Of a stretch of 64,000 nucleotides of DNA, positions 37,294 through 45,997 are shown in pieces. The number at the start of each line of letters is the position of its first letter. Within the stretch, counting starts at the first letter, position 1. The notes beneath the pieces are model-generated. The model was given only the letters and a program-made list of their open reading frames with translations, did not search any database and was not told the DNA's origin. The position numbers and the translations under genes are program-made. This stretch comes from Streptomyces sp. 846.5 (lineage in GTDB: Bacteria; Actinomycetota; Actinomycetes; Streptomycetales; Streptomycetaceae). The stretch is taken from contig NZ_SOBN01000001.1 of the NCBI RefSeq assembly GCF_004365705.1, positions 4,202,001-4,266,000 of the forward strand, written 5' to 3'.

Positions 37294-37386
37294 GCGCAGT
37301 TCCCCGCGCCCCCAAAGGGGCGCGGGGAACTGCGCTGCCAACCATGCACCTTCGTAGAGGGCTGATCGCGCAGTTCCCCGCGCCCC
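37294..37386. repeat. Dispersed inverted repeat (REP-like), copy 3 with extra arm
   Basis: One complete inverted repeat (37294-37312 with 37317-37335, a 4-base loop) followed by an orphan third arm at 37368-37386. It fills the gap between the convergent TipAL and aminopeptidase genes. Arms are the same GCGCAGTTCCCCGCGCCCC unit as in copies 1 and 2. Confidence 0.85.
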
Positions 37387-37400
37387 CTGAAAGAGCTGCA

Positions 37401-38894
37401 TCAGCCCTTGAGCTGCGCCATCCAGTTCTCGACCTCGGTCGAGCTGCGCGGGAGCGAGGCCGAGAGGTTGCGGCTGCCGTCGGCGGTGACCAGGATGTCG
37501 TCCTCGATCCGCACGCCGATGCCGCGGTACTCCTCGGGCACCGTCAGGTCGTCGGCCTGGAAGTACAGGCCGGGCTCGACGGTGAGGACCATGCCCGGCT
37601 CCAGCAGGCAGTCGACGTAGGTCTCGGTGCGCGCCTGGGCGCAGTCGTGGACGTCCAGGCCGAGCATGTGGCCGGTGCCGTGCAGGGTCCAGCGGCGCTG
37701 CAGCGCGAGCTCCAGGACGCGTTCCAGCGGGCCCTCGACCAGGCCCCACTCGATCAGGCGCTCGGCCAGCACCCGCTGGCTGGCCTCGTGGAAGTCGCGG
37801 TAGCGGGCCCCCGGCTTCACCGCGGCGATGCCGGCCTCCTGGGCGTCGTACACCGCGTCGTAGATCTTCCGCTGGAGCTCGTCGAAGCGGCCGTTGATCG
37901 GCAGGGTGCGGGTGACGTCGGCGGTGTAGAGGGTGTGCGTCTCCACGCCGGCGTCCAGCAGCAGCAGCTCGCCGGGGCGGACCTCGCCGTCGTTGCGGAC
38001 CCAGTGCAGGGTGGTGGCGTGGGGGCCGGCCGCGCAGATGGAGCCGTAGCCGATGTCGTTGCCCTCGACCCGGGCCCGGCGGTAGAAGGTGCCCTCGATC
38101 CAGCGCTCGGAGCTGGCCACGGCCTGGGCCAGCTCGCGGACCACGTCGGTGAAGCCCTTGGCGGTGGCGTCGCAGGCGGCCTGCAGCTGGGCGACCTCCC
38201 ACTCGTCCTTGACCAGGCGCAGTTCGCTGAGGAAGACCCGCAGCTCCTCGTCGCCGTGTCGGGTGGTGTGCTCGGCGAGTGCGGTCTCCAGCGCGGCGTC
38301 GTAGGAGCGGACGATCCGGGTGGTGGCGGGCCTCTCCTCGGCCGCGAGCGTCAACTCGGCGACGGCCTGGCGGACGTCGCGGGTGAGCAGGCCGAGCAGG
38401 GCCTCGGCCTCGGCCAGGCTGTGCCGGCGGCCGACCCACAGCTCGCCCTGGCCGTCCAGCCAGAACTCGCCGTTCTCGCGGTTGGAGCGCGGCAGCAGGT
38501 AGGCGGTGGCGTCGTGGCCGCCCTCGCTGCGGGGCTCCAGCACCAGCACGGCGTCCTGGCTCTGGTCGCCGGTGAGGTGGACGTACTCGGTGGCGGCCCG
38601 GAACGGGTACTCGGTGTCGTTTGCGCGGGTCCGCAGGCCCCCGGCCGGGACCACCAGGCGGTCGCCGGGGAAGCGGGCCGACAGCGCGGCGCGGCGCTTG
38701 GCCGCGTAGGCGGACTGTTCGACGGGGGCGAGGTCGCGCAGCTCGGTGTCGGCCCAGCCGGCCTTCATGACCTCGGCGAGCTCGTCCGAGAGCGCCGGGT
38801 AGAGGCCGTTCTTCCGCCCCTTGATCGGCTGGTCCTGCGCCTCGTCGACAGCCTCGGGTGCCTCGGTCGTGGTCGGCTCGGTCGCGTCGTTCAC
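37401..38894 (-). CDS. Xaa-Pro aminopeptidase (aminopeptidase P, M24B)
   Basis: 497 residues from GTG 38894 (MNDATEPTTTE), with GGAGG upstream; an ATG 30 bases earlier is possible. N-terminal AMP_N domain (~40-190). The pita-bread domain has all five metal ligands: LLLLDAGVE, TADVTRTLP, HGTGHMLGLDVHD, VLTVEPGLYF and GVRIEDDILVT. It removes N-terminal residues before proline in the cytosol, with two Mn or similar ions. It is similar to the two PepP enzymes known in Streptomyces. Confidence 0.95.
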   Translation of the reverse strand: MNDATEPTTTEAPEAVDEAQDQPIKGRKNGLYPALSDELAEVMKAGWADTELRDLAPVEQSAYAAKRRAALSARFPGDRLVVPAGGLRTRANDTEYPFRAATEYVHLTGDQSQDAVLVLEPRSEGGHDATAYLLPRSNRENGEFWLDGQGELWVGRRHSLAEAEALLGLLTRDVRQAVAELTLAAEERPATTRIVRSYDAALETALAEHTTRHGDEELRVFLSELRLVKDEWEVAQLQAACDATAKGFTDVVRELAQAVASSERWIEGTFYRRARVEGNDIGYGSICAAGPHATTLHWVRNDGEVRPGELLLLDAGVETHTLYTADVTRTLPINGRFDELQRKIYDAVYDAQEAGIAAVKPGARYRDFHEASQRVLAERLIEWGLVEGPLERVLELALQRRWTLHGTGHMLGLDVHDCAQARTETYVDCLLEPGMVLTVEPGLYFQADDLTVPEEYRGIGVRIEDDILVTADGSRNLSASLPRSSTEVENWMAQLKG

Positions 38895-39028
38895 CTGCGT
38901 CGCCTCCTGCTCGTACGGGACCACCCGCGGACGGGGGGGTCCCTACGATCCTAGGACCTGCGAACAGATGGCCGAAAGGGTCGGAAGCCCGCTGCGTCCC
39001 TTACTCGATCTCCCTCGCTCGAAGGCCC

Positions 39029-40636
39029 CTACTCGAAGCCTGCGGCCAACAGCACGATGTCGTCCGCCCCGGCCGGGCCGTCGGCGCCGTCCAGGCAGGT
39101 GCTGAGCAGGTAGGCGCAGAAGCGGTCCGGGTCGTGCCGGGCCTCGCGGGGGGCCGCCGCCGCGGCCGAGCGCAGTTTGGCCTGCCCGGCGTGGAGCGAG
39201 GTGCCGCAGCGGCGGGCCAGGCCCTCGGTGTAGAGCAGCAGCAGGTCGCCACGGTCCGCCCGGAGCTCCACGCCCGGGGCCTCCCAGCAGCTCAGCATGC
39301 CCAGCGGAGCGGAGAGCGAGGTCTCCACGAAGCTGGCGCCGAAGGAGGTCACCAGCAGCGGCGGGCACTGCCCGGCGCCGGCGATGGACAGCTGCCGGGT
39401 GCGCGGGTCGAGGTAGGCGTAGAGCGCGGTCGCGGTGCGGGCCGGCTCGGTGGTCTTGAGCAGCAGCTCCAGGTCGCCGAGGACGGAGACCGGGTCCTCG
39501 CCCTCCAGGACGGCGTAGGCACGCAGGGCGGCGCGGATCCGGCCCATCGCGGCCGCGCAGTCGGGGCCGCCGCCGTTGACGCTGCCGACGCTCAGGGCGA
39601 GGCTGCCGTCCGGCAGGGCCAGCGCGTCGTACCAGTCGCTGCCCGCGGAGAGGTCCAGCCCGGCGGGCAGGCAGCGGGCGGCGAGCTGGATGCCGGGGAT
39701 CCGGGGGAGCCGGTCCGGCAGCAGGCCCCGGCGCAGCGCCTCGGTGGTGCGGCGGAGCCGGTCGCGCTCGATCTCCTTGGCGATCAGGCGGGAGGCGGCG
39801 GAGCAGTAGAGCGCGGCCAGGCGCTGCTGGCTCTCGGTCGGGACGGCGCAGTACCGCTGGGCGAGCCCGGCCCGGCGGGCCTCCGTGTCGAGCGTGTCCA
39901 GCACGCCGGGCGTGACGGGTGCGCCGGGCGCGACGGATGGTGCCGAGAAGAACCAGATGGCCGCGCCGAAGGGCTCCCCGCCTTCACCGGGGGCCGCGAG
40001 CGGGAGGGCGAAGGAGGCGTCGATGCCCAGCTGGCCGGCCACTTCTCGGAAGCGGTCGCCGACCGCCCCGGCGCTCCCCCGGGCCGCGGCGGCCTCGGCG
40101 CCGAGCAGCCCCCAGGCCATGGCCTGGCTGGCACCCGCGAGCAGGCCCGAGTACGGGCCGCTGTCGCGCGGGACGGTCTCCAGCGCGCCGAGGGCCGGGC
40201 GGTCCAGGCCGTAGCCGATAGTGGTGCCGGGGGAGTCGATGGTGCCGAACGCGGCGAGGCCGTCGGGACCGTCGGTGCCGTCGGCGTTGTGGACCGGGGG
40301 GTCGGCGAGCAGCAGCATCCCGCGCTGGGCGCCGAGGATGGCGGCGCCGGCCTTGAGGGCTCCGCGCAGGGTCTCCTCCAGGCCGGAGGCGGCGGTCAGC
40401 CGCTCGGTCAGCTGGTAGAGGGTGGTGAGCTCGGACTGCTCGGTACCGGGGTCGGCGTCCGTTGTGGTAGGGCCGGTTGTGGTAGTGCCGGACATGGTGG
40501 GGCCGGACCCGCCCGCGGCCTGGTCGACGGAGCTGGTCGGGGCGGGGACGGCGGGCGCCTGCCCGTCGAGGGTGCGGGCGTCGGGTGTGTGTCCGTCGAG
40601 GGTGCGGCCGGTGCGGGGTGAGGGGGAGTCAGCCAT
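39029..40636 (-). CDS. GAF plus SpoIIE/PPM-like phosphatase, altered metal site
   Basis: 535 residues from ATG 40636. A disordered Thr/Pro/Gly N-terminus (~60), a GAF sensor domain (~75-270, SELTTLYQLTERLTAASGLEETL), then a PPM/SpoIIE domain with the linker RLRRTTEALRRGLLPDRLP and AGSDWYDALALPDG. The first metal Asp (DWYD) is kept, but the second motif, normally GDVxGHG, reads VGSVNGGGP, and the YTDG motif reads LYTEGLARR. Catalysis may be weak or lost. Normally such proteins dephosphorylate anti-sigma antagonists. Confidence 0.85.
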   Translation of the reverse strand: MADSPSPRTGRTLDGHTPDARTLDGQAPAVPAPTSSVDQAAGGSGPTMSGTTTTGPTTTDADPGTEQSELTTLYQLTERLTAASGLEETLRGALKAGAAILGAQRGMLLLADPPVHNADGTDGPDGLAAFGTIDSPGTTIGYGLDRPALGALETVPRDSGPYSGLLAGASQAMAWGLLGAEAAAARGSAGAVGDRFREVAGQLGIDASFALPLAAPGEGGEPFGAAIWFFSAPSVAPGAPVTPGVLDTLDTEARRAGLAQRYCAVPTESQQRLAALYCSAASRLIAKEIERDRLRRTTEALRRGLLPDRLPRIPGIQLAARCLPAGLDLSAGSDWYDALALPDGSLALSVGSVNGGGPDCAAAMGRIRAALRAYAVLEGEDPVSVLGDLELLLKTTEPARTATALYAYLDPRTRQLSIAGAGQCPPLLVTSFGASFVETSLSAPLGMLSCWEAPGVELRADRGDLLLLYTEGLARRCGTSLHAGQAKLRSAAAAAPREARHDPDRFCAYLLSTCLDGADGPAGADDIVLLAAGFE

Positions 40637-40864
40637 GGTGTGCGCCCTTCGCTGCGGGTGCGGGCTGCAAGGGGGACGCACCGAGGGGAAATACAGAGCG
40701 TGAAGTGATTTGTCCGAAATAACTAATTTTGCACCCCCGTGTCATGCCGTGAGGCAATTAGTGACTTACTTCTACACACACCGATCGGGTGATGTCCAGG
40801 ACTGTGAGGTGCCAGGTGATTGGTGTCTTTGCCCGAATACCTGGCCGAAAAACATCGCTCTTCG
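40637..40864. other. Intergenic gap, promoter for the GAF/SpoIIE gene
   Basis: This 228-bp gap has an AT-richer middle (near 40695-40800) that probably carries the promoter for the minus-strand GAF/SpoIIE gene. I see no gene and no strong dyad. Confidence 0.4.
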
Positions 40865-41647
40865 TCATCGGTGCGCGGAGAGGGTCCGTCCGACCTCGCG
40901 CCACTGCCCGAACTCCCGCAGCCCGGCCCGCAGTCCCCCGCGGCGCGGCCGATGGGACCAGTCGACCGGGACCTCGACCACGCGGAATCCGCGCCGCATC
41001 AAGTCGATGATCAGACCGGCAGTTGCCCCGGCGCCGCCGGACAGCGGTTCGGCGGCGGTAAAGGCCTCCCTGGTCAGACACAGTTCGGCCGCGATGGGGA
41101 AGCCGGCCGAGAGGCCGGTGGCCCGCTCGATGCCCCGGCGTGCGCGGCGTGCCGCAGCGCCCGCCTCCGGCGCCGCGCTCCCGGCCCGGGCCAGTACCGC
41201 GTCGGCCTGGCCGGCCTGGACCGGCTCCAGCAGCCGCACCGCCTCGGCGGCGCCGGACATCACGTCGGGCTGTAGGAAGAGCAGATGGCGCGGCCCGGAC
41301 CGACCCGATCCGGCCACCTCCGTCCCGGAGGCCTCCAGCGCGGTGACCCTCGCCACGCCGCGCAGCAGCGCCTCGGTCCGGTCGGTCCGCGCCCCCAGTC
41401 GGAGCACCTCGGCCCCGGAGTCCCCGGCGACCCGCGCGGTGGAGTCGGTCGACCCGGTGTCGACCACCACGACCAGGTCCACGCCGGGCAGCCGCCGCGC
41501 CGTGATCACCGTCAGGGCGATCCGTGACGCTTCGTCATGCGCCGCGATCACCACCGCGACCGAGCGGTTCGAGGGAGTTCTCCCGCCATCGAGCTCGTCA
41601 TTGAGCTTGCCGCCGTGCGGGCCGTCCGGCGTCGGTTGTGCGTCCAT
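40865..41647 (-). CDS. Family 2 glycosyltransferase (DPM1/GT2 type)
   Basis: 260 residues from ATG 41647. GT-A fold: VAVVIAAHDEASRI, then VVVVDTGSTDSTARVA in place of the usual VDDGSxD, and a later LFLQPDVM. The C-terminal region has TAGLIIDLMRRGFRVVEVPVDWSHRP, typical of transferases that build polyprenyl-linked or cell-wall glycans. No membrane helix is visible, so it works at the inner membrane face or in the cytosol. Donor and acceptor unknown. Confidence 0.85.
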   Translation of the reverse strand: MDAQPTPDGPHGGKLNDELDGGRTPSNRSVAVVIAAHDEASRIALTVITARRLPGVDLVVVVDTGSTDSTARVAGDSGAEVLRLGARTDRTEALLRGVARVTALEASGTEVAGSGRSGPRHLLFLQPDVMSGAAEAVRLLEPVQAGQADAVLARAGSAAPEAGAAARRARRGIERATGLSAGFPIAAELCLTREAFTAAEPLSGGAGATAGLIIDLMRRGFRVVEVPVDWSHRPRRGGLRAGLREFGQWREVGRTLSAHR

Positions 41648-42052
41648 GTCCGGATCGTACGAGCACGAGGGGTCGGCCGCTGCCCTTCCGGGCCCTTCTG
41701 GACATGCCAATCTGCCAACGGCGCGGAGAAGCCGGGTGACCCGATCGGTGGAACCATCGCCGGTTCGCCCGCGTCATTCCGGACGATGCGTCAATCTCGT
41801 GAGTGAACGTGTTCCTGAGGCCCTCCGGCGGGCCGCCCGGGGAAGCAGCCCGAAAACATCCCGCAAGCCGTCGCGGGAATGCTGAGGCAACATCCGGGTT
41901 CCGGGGTACAAGCCTGACAGGGCCGGCGGAACAATCGCCACCCTGCGCCACCCCCCCGCCAGGTTCCGCAGAGCGCGTCGGGCGTGGTGCGCTTCTCGTT
42001 GCGCGAGATCACGTACCGATCCTTGACTGGTCACGGAAAGGAACGAGTGCTC
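41648..42052. other. Divergent intergenic region, no gene seen
   Basis: 405 bp between the glycosyltransferase (leftward) and the prim-pol-like gene (rightward). It must hold both promoters. A GC-rich stretch around 41825-41990 could fold into several hairpins (for example CCCGGAAGC-type and CGCGGGAATG-type elements) and might be a structured leader, but it matches no RNA family that I can name. Confidence 0.35.
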
Positions 42053-42751
42053 ATGCGCGGGGTTCTCAGCACGATCCGCCCTCGGAACCTGCTTGCACGA
42101 GGGCTCGCACGGGCGCTTTCCGCCGGTCGGCGCAGGGAGCGGTCACTGCTCCTGTCCGCGGCCATGACCTGCTCGCAGGAGTGGGGCTGGCCGGTGCTGC
42201 CGGGTGCCGCCACGGGCTGGGAGGGCTGTGCCTGCCCGCGCCCCGACTGCCCCACTCCGGGAGCGCACCCCTACGATCCGCCGCTACTGGCTGCGACCAC
42301 CGACAGCAGGATGGTGCGCTGGTGGTGGCGATGCCATCCGGACGCACCGCTGCTGCTGGCGACCGGCGGTCCGGTCTCGGCGGTGAGCCTGCCCGCCTCG
42401 GCCGGGGCGCGGGTGCTGGAGTACTTCGACGCGCTGCGGATCCGGACCGGTCCGGTGATCGCCACGCCCACCAGGTACGTTCTGCTCGTCGCGCCGTACA
42501 CCATGCAGGAGTTGGCGGAGCTGCTGATCGCCCAGGAGTGGGTGCCCACCAGTCTGCGCTACCACGGCAGCGGCGGGTACGTGGTGCTGCCGCCGTCCAG
42601 GACCGGGGCGGGGGTGCTGCGTTGGGCCCGGGAGCCGGTACTGGATCCGGGGGCCGACGGGACGCCGTGGCTACCCTCGGTGAGTGATCTGATGGGGGCT
42701 CTGGTCGCGGCCAGTGCGGCGGTCCCCGACGGGGCACGGCTGGCGTACTGA
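42053..42751 (+). CDS. Bifunctional primase-polymerase (prim-pol) N-terminal domain protein
   Basis: 232 residues from ATG 42053. The early part resembles the prim-pol N-terminal domain: LLLSAAMTCSQEWGWPVLPG, then a Cys cluster CACPRPDCPTPGAHP, a VRWWWRCHPDAPLLLATG strand and YVLLVAPY. The polymerase acidic pair is not obvious, so catalytic activity is uncertain. Similar stand-alone proteins are common on Streptomyces chromosomes with no assigned role. It is a single gene, unrelated in position to the mobile element. Confidence 0.75.
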   Translation: MRGVLSTIRPRNLLARGLARALSAGRRRERSLLLSAAMTCSQEWGWPVLPGAATGWEGCACPRPDCPTPGAHPYDPPLLAATTDSRMVRWWWRCHPDAPLLLATGGPVSAVSLPASAGARVLEYFDALRIRTGPVIATPTRYVLLVAPYTMQELAELLIAQEWVPTSLRYHGSGGYVVLPPSRTGAGVLRWAREPVLDPGADGTPWLPSVSDLMGALVAASAAVPDGARLAY

Positions 42752-43013
42752 GCGGGCCGCGCATCGGCGGGCCGACGGCCGGGCAGCCGAAAAGACAATG
42801 CCCGGCCGCTGGCGACGGGGGATGCACCAGCGACCGAGCTGTTTAAACCGTAACAAGTTTTGGCCCCCAAGCAAATTCCCCCGGGGGAGTCAGAAGCGGT
42901 GTTTCTGCCTCCACCTGGGGAATTGTGATGCACATCACTGCCAAAAGGGCACGGGTCGACATTCGCTGTCGCCGAACGTGCCCGATCGAGCGCAATGCGT
43001 AAACGGTCCGTTG

Positions 43014-44012
43014 TCAGCCGAGGGTGACCTGACGGTTCACCAGACCGGCGCGCGCCCGGCGCTCCTGACCCGTGAGCGGCGCACTGTCGGCGAGTGCGCC
43101 GGCAAGGCGCTCGGCAAAAGCGGCGGCCGGCTTCTCGCAGTCCTCCGCCGTCATCTCCGACGGCAGGTCCCACACCGGCACGGTCAGTCCGTGCGCCCGG
43201 AACGAGCCGACCAGCTTGGTCCCCTCGCCCAGGCCGGCTTCGTCCTTCGCCGCGAGCCGCGCCAGCGCGTCCAGCAGCCGGTCCTCCGCATGGGGCATCA
43301 CCCAGCGCAGGTGGTTCTTGTCCGGCACCGAGCACCAGTACGCGGTCTCCACCGAGGCCAGCCGCACGGTCGGGATGATGGTGGCGTTCGCGCTCTCCAG
43401 CGAGGCGGCGACCTCGCCGACCGCCGCGTCGGCGTCGTCCAGCCAGAACTCGAAGCCGCTGTGCAGGGTCGGCTCGAACGGGGCCGAGGTGTCGACCAGT
43501 TCCTGCAGCCGCGGCGCGTCCGCGGCCGGCCGGCGCGGCGGCACCGGCGTGCCCGGCTCGACGGACAGCGCCTGCAGCAGCGCGTCGCCGAGGTCGCGGC
43601 TGATGTCGCCGGAGGAGCCGTGGGTCTGCAGACCCAGCAGCACGCTGCCGTCCTGACGACGCATCGCGGGCCAGGCCATCGGCAGCACCGTCGCCAGGGT
43701 CACCGCGGGGACCTCGCCGTTGGCGCCCTTCAGCGCCGCCGCGGTCAGCGTCAGCGGCACCGTGGCTGCCGGGACGAGCTCGCGCAGCGCCACCCAGTCG
43801 CCCTCGCCGGGCAGCCCCTCGAACGGACGCTGCACCAGTTCCTGGACGGCGTGCGAGGCTTCGCGGCCGTGGCAGGCCTTGTAGCGGCGGCCGGAACCGC
43901 AGGGGCAGGCCTCGCGCGCGCCGACGACGGGGATCTCCCTCGCGGCTGCTGCGCTGGCTGAGGTGTTCGACCCGGCGCGGGCGGGCGCCTTCTGCGGAGG
44001 CTTCTTGGCCAT
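43014..44012 (-). CDS. SEC-C motif protein (DUF5926-like)
   Basis: 332 residues from ATG 44012 (MAKKPPQKAPARAG). A zinc-binding SEC-C motif near residues 36-49 (CPCGSGRRYKACH) is followed by ~280 residues matching the conserved actinobacterial DUF5926 pattern (QELVQRPFEGLPGEGDWVALRELVPAA). SEC-C usually mediates contacts with ribosome or SecB-type partners. The main domain has no known activity. Single gene. Confidence 0.88.
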   Translation of the reverse strand: MAKKPPQKAPARAGSNTSASAAAAREIPVVGAREACPCGSGRRYKACHGREASHAVQELVQRPFEGLPGEGDWVALRELVPAATVPLTLTAAALKGANGEVPAVTLATVLPMAWPAMRRQDGSVLLGLQTHGSSGDISRDLGDALLQALSVEPGTPVPPRRPAADAPRLQELVDTSAPFEPTLHSGFEFWLDDADAAVGEVAASLESANATIIPTVRLASVETAYWCSVPDKNHLRWVMPHAEDRLLDALARLAAKDEAGLGEGTKLVGSFRAHGLTVPVWDLPSEMTAEDCEKPAAAFAERLAGALADSAPLTGQERRARAGLVNRQVTLG

Positions 44013-44160
44013 GGTGCGGTATCTCCCGGTGCGGCGGCTGCTTTTGTTCCGCACCGAGCCTAGTGGTGCCGCGGGTCCCCGCCGGTCACCCCGCGGTGCC
44101 TTGCGGTCGCCGCACCCCTGATGCGGTGTCAGCCCGTTCGGGGCCGAGTCACCTGTTCGC

Positions 44161-44733
44161 TCACCCCGTCGTGACGCCGTCGCGCCTGGCGTGACGGGCC
44201 CGCACCGGGAGCACCGCCCACACGGTCACCTCGCCGGGGGCGTCCCTGACCCCCCAGTCGCTCGCCAACTGTCCGACAATGCCCAGGCCGCGGCCGCCTC
44301 GCGCGGTCAGCGAGGGGCTGCCCCGGCGCGGCCGGGTCGGCCCGCCGCCGTCGGTGACCTCCACGGTGAGCAGCCCGTCGCTGTGCAGTTCCCAGCCGAC
44401 GACCACCCGTCCGCAGTCCGCCTGACCCTGGCTCTGTCCCAGCCAGGCGGCCTGGGCGTGCGCCCGTGCCGTCGGCTGGTCGGTGTTCGAGCCCGGGTGG
44501 ACGCCGTCGTGCGAGGAGGCCGGTACCGGCTCCAGGGGCCTGGCGTGCCTGCAGGCATTGCTCAGAAGCTCGGAGAGTATGAGCACCGCGTCGTCGATGA
44601 CGACGTCGGGCAGATGCTGCGCGGCGAGGTCCTTTCGCAGTCGACGCCGTGCAGTGCTCACGCTCTCGGGACCATGGGGCACGGCCATGGTCGCCGAAGA
44701 AGTCGGCACATCACGCGCTACCACCAGCGCCAC
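44161..44733 (-). CDS. HATPase_c regulatory ATP-binding protein
   Basis: 190 residues. A GHKL ATPase of the anti-sigma type: N box LILSELLSNACRHA, G1 box VEVTDGGGPTRP, G2-like RGGRGLGIVGQLASDWG. An unusual ~40-residue polar insert (PASSHDGVHPGSNTDQPTAR) follows the N box. No partner anti-sigma antagonist is next door. It may inhibit a sigma factor by binding or phosphorylation; the target is unknown. Confidence 0.85.
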   Translation of the reverse strand: MALVVARDVPTSSATMAVPHGPESVSTARRRLRKDLAAQHLPDVVIDDAVLILSELLSNACRHARPLEPVPASSHDGVHPGSNTDQPTARAHAQAAWLGQSQGQADCGRVVVGWELHSDGLLTVEVTDGGGPTRPRRGSPSLTARGGRGLGIVGQLASDWGVRDAPGEVTVWAVLPVRARHARRDGVTTG

Positions 44734-44994
44734 CCCCGGACCTCCTCCTCAGCTGTCAGCCAGGGTGTGAATGCCCGTTGCAAGCACGGCGGAAACGAGA
44801 ACAGAAGCACCTCGGCATGCCGAAAAAGCAGCTGAAGTCGGAATCAAGCCACCCATTTTACTAAGCGTAGCCATGTCGTCACTGAGTGTTTATCGGGGGT
44901 GGTGAAGAATGGTGAGCCGGGTGAATTTCCGGCCATTCCCATGCGCCCGCGCACGCCTGCCCAAGCAGGCTTCCCGGCTCCGCCATAGTCCGTA
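44734..44994. other. Intergenic gap, no gene seen
   Basis: The 261 bp hold an AT-rich core near 44860-44920 that may be a promoter for the leftward ATPase gene, and a GC-rich tail after the end of the glycerophosphodiesterase gene. No obvious RNA gene or strong inverted repeat. Confidence 0.4.
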
Positions 44995-45897
44995 CTAGCG
45001 GCCCAACTGGTCAAGTACCCGGCGCGGATGATTGGTGATGATGGTGTCCACGCCGAGCCGCAGACACAGCTCGACGTCCGCCGGATCGTCCACCGTCCAG
45101 ACGTGCACCCGGTGCCCGGCGCGGTGCAGTGCGGCGACGTAGCCGGGGTTGGCGCGGACCAGGTCGATGCCGGGTCCGGCGATCCGCGCCCCGTGCGGGA
45201 GGGTGCCGTCGCGGAACCGCAGCGGCACCCGCTCCATCAGGAAGACCGTGGGAATGGCGGGGGCGAGCTCCCGCACCCGGCGCAGCGAGAGCTGACTGAA
45301 GCTCATGATCCGCACCGGGGTGCGCTCGCCGTCGGCCGGGGTGACCAGATCGAAGCGGTGCAGCAGCTCCAGGAGTTTGCGCTCCACGAGACCCGCGTAG
45401 CGGGTGGGGTGCTTGGTCTCGATCGCGAGTTCGATGCGGCGGCCGCAGGTGGTGGCGAATTCCAGCAGCCGCTCCAGGGTCAGCACCGAGGTGTGCTCGG
45501 CGTCGGCCCAGTCCGCCTCGTCGCCGTCCTCCATGTCGCCGGCCGCGCCGGTCGCGGGTGTCGCCTCGGCCGCGCCGCTTGCGACCGCTTCGCGCCCGGC
45601 CTTCCAGGAGCCGAAGTCCAGCTCCGACAGCTGGGCCAGTTCCAGCGTCGACACGACGCCCCGCCCGTTGGAGGTCCGGTCCACCCGGCGGTCGTGCACG
45701 CACACCAGATGGCCGTCGGCGGTCAGCCGGACGTCGCACTCCAGGGCGTCGGCCCCCTCGTCCACGGCCAGTTTGTACGCGGCCAGGGTGTGTTCGGCGA
45801 GGGTGCCGGAGGCGCCGCGGTGGGCGACCACACGGGTGCTCGTGCGATTGGGCAGCACCAGCTGCCGATGGGCGTTCGACTGGGGAGCGTTCGACAC
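44995..45897 (-). CDS. Glycerophosphodiester phosphodiesterase
   Basis: 300 residues from GTG 45897. GDPD signature motifs: RVVAHRGASG (catalytic His), HTLAAYKLAVDEGADALECDVRLTADGHLVCVHD (metal Glu/Asp and second His), and VHVWTVDDPAD near the end. It lacks a signal peptide, so it is cytosolic. An acidic insert (AAGDMEDGDEADWAD) separates the two halves of the barrel. It hydrolyses glycerophosphodiesters to glycerol-3-phosphate and an alcohol. Confidence 0.93.
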   Translation of the reverse strand: MSNAPQSNAHRQLVLPNRTSTRVVAHRGASGTLAEHTLAAYKLAVDEGADALECDVRLTADGHLVCVHDRRVDRTSNGRGVVSTLELAQLSELDFGSWKAGREAVASGAAEATPATGAAGDMEDGDEADWADAEHTSVLTLERLLEFATTCGRRIELAIETKHPTRYAGLVERKLLELLHRFDLVTPADGERTPVRIMSFSQLSLRRVRELAPAIPTVFLMERVPLRFRDGTLPHGARIAGPGIDLVRANPGYVAALHRAGHRVHVWTVDDPADVELCLRLGVDTIITNHPRRVLDQLGR

Positions 45898-45997
45898 GCC
45901 ACAAGCCTAAAACGCACCCCCGTGCGGCCCCGGCAGCGGCAGATGAATTCTGCCGGTGCGACCGGTTAACGCCCCCGTTCGCAGCCCCCGGCGGAGC

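Noticed and set aside
37294..37386. Small RNA gene
   Set aside because: The stable hairpin is one copy of a dispersed repeat, and lies between convergent genes without a promoter-like sequence.
41774..42034. Minus frames in the glycosyltransferase/prim-pol gap
   Set aside because: Arg/Gly-rich and without start signals; the gap more likely holds promoters and leader structure.
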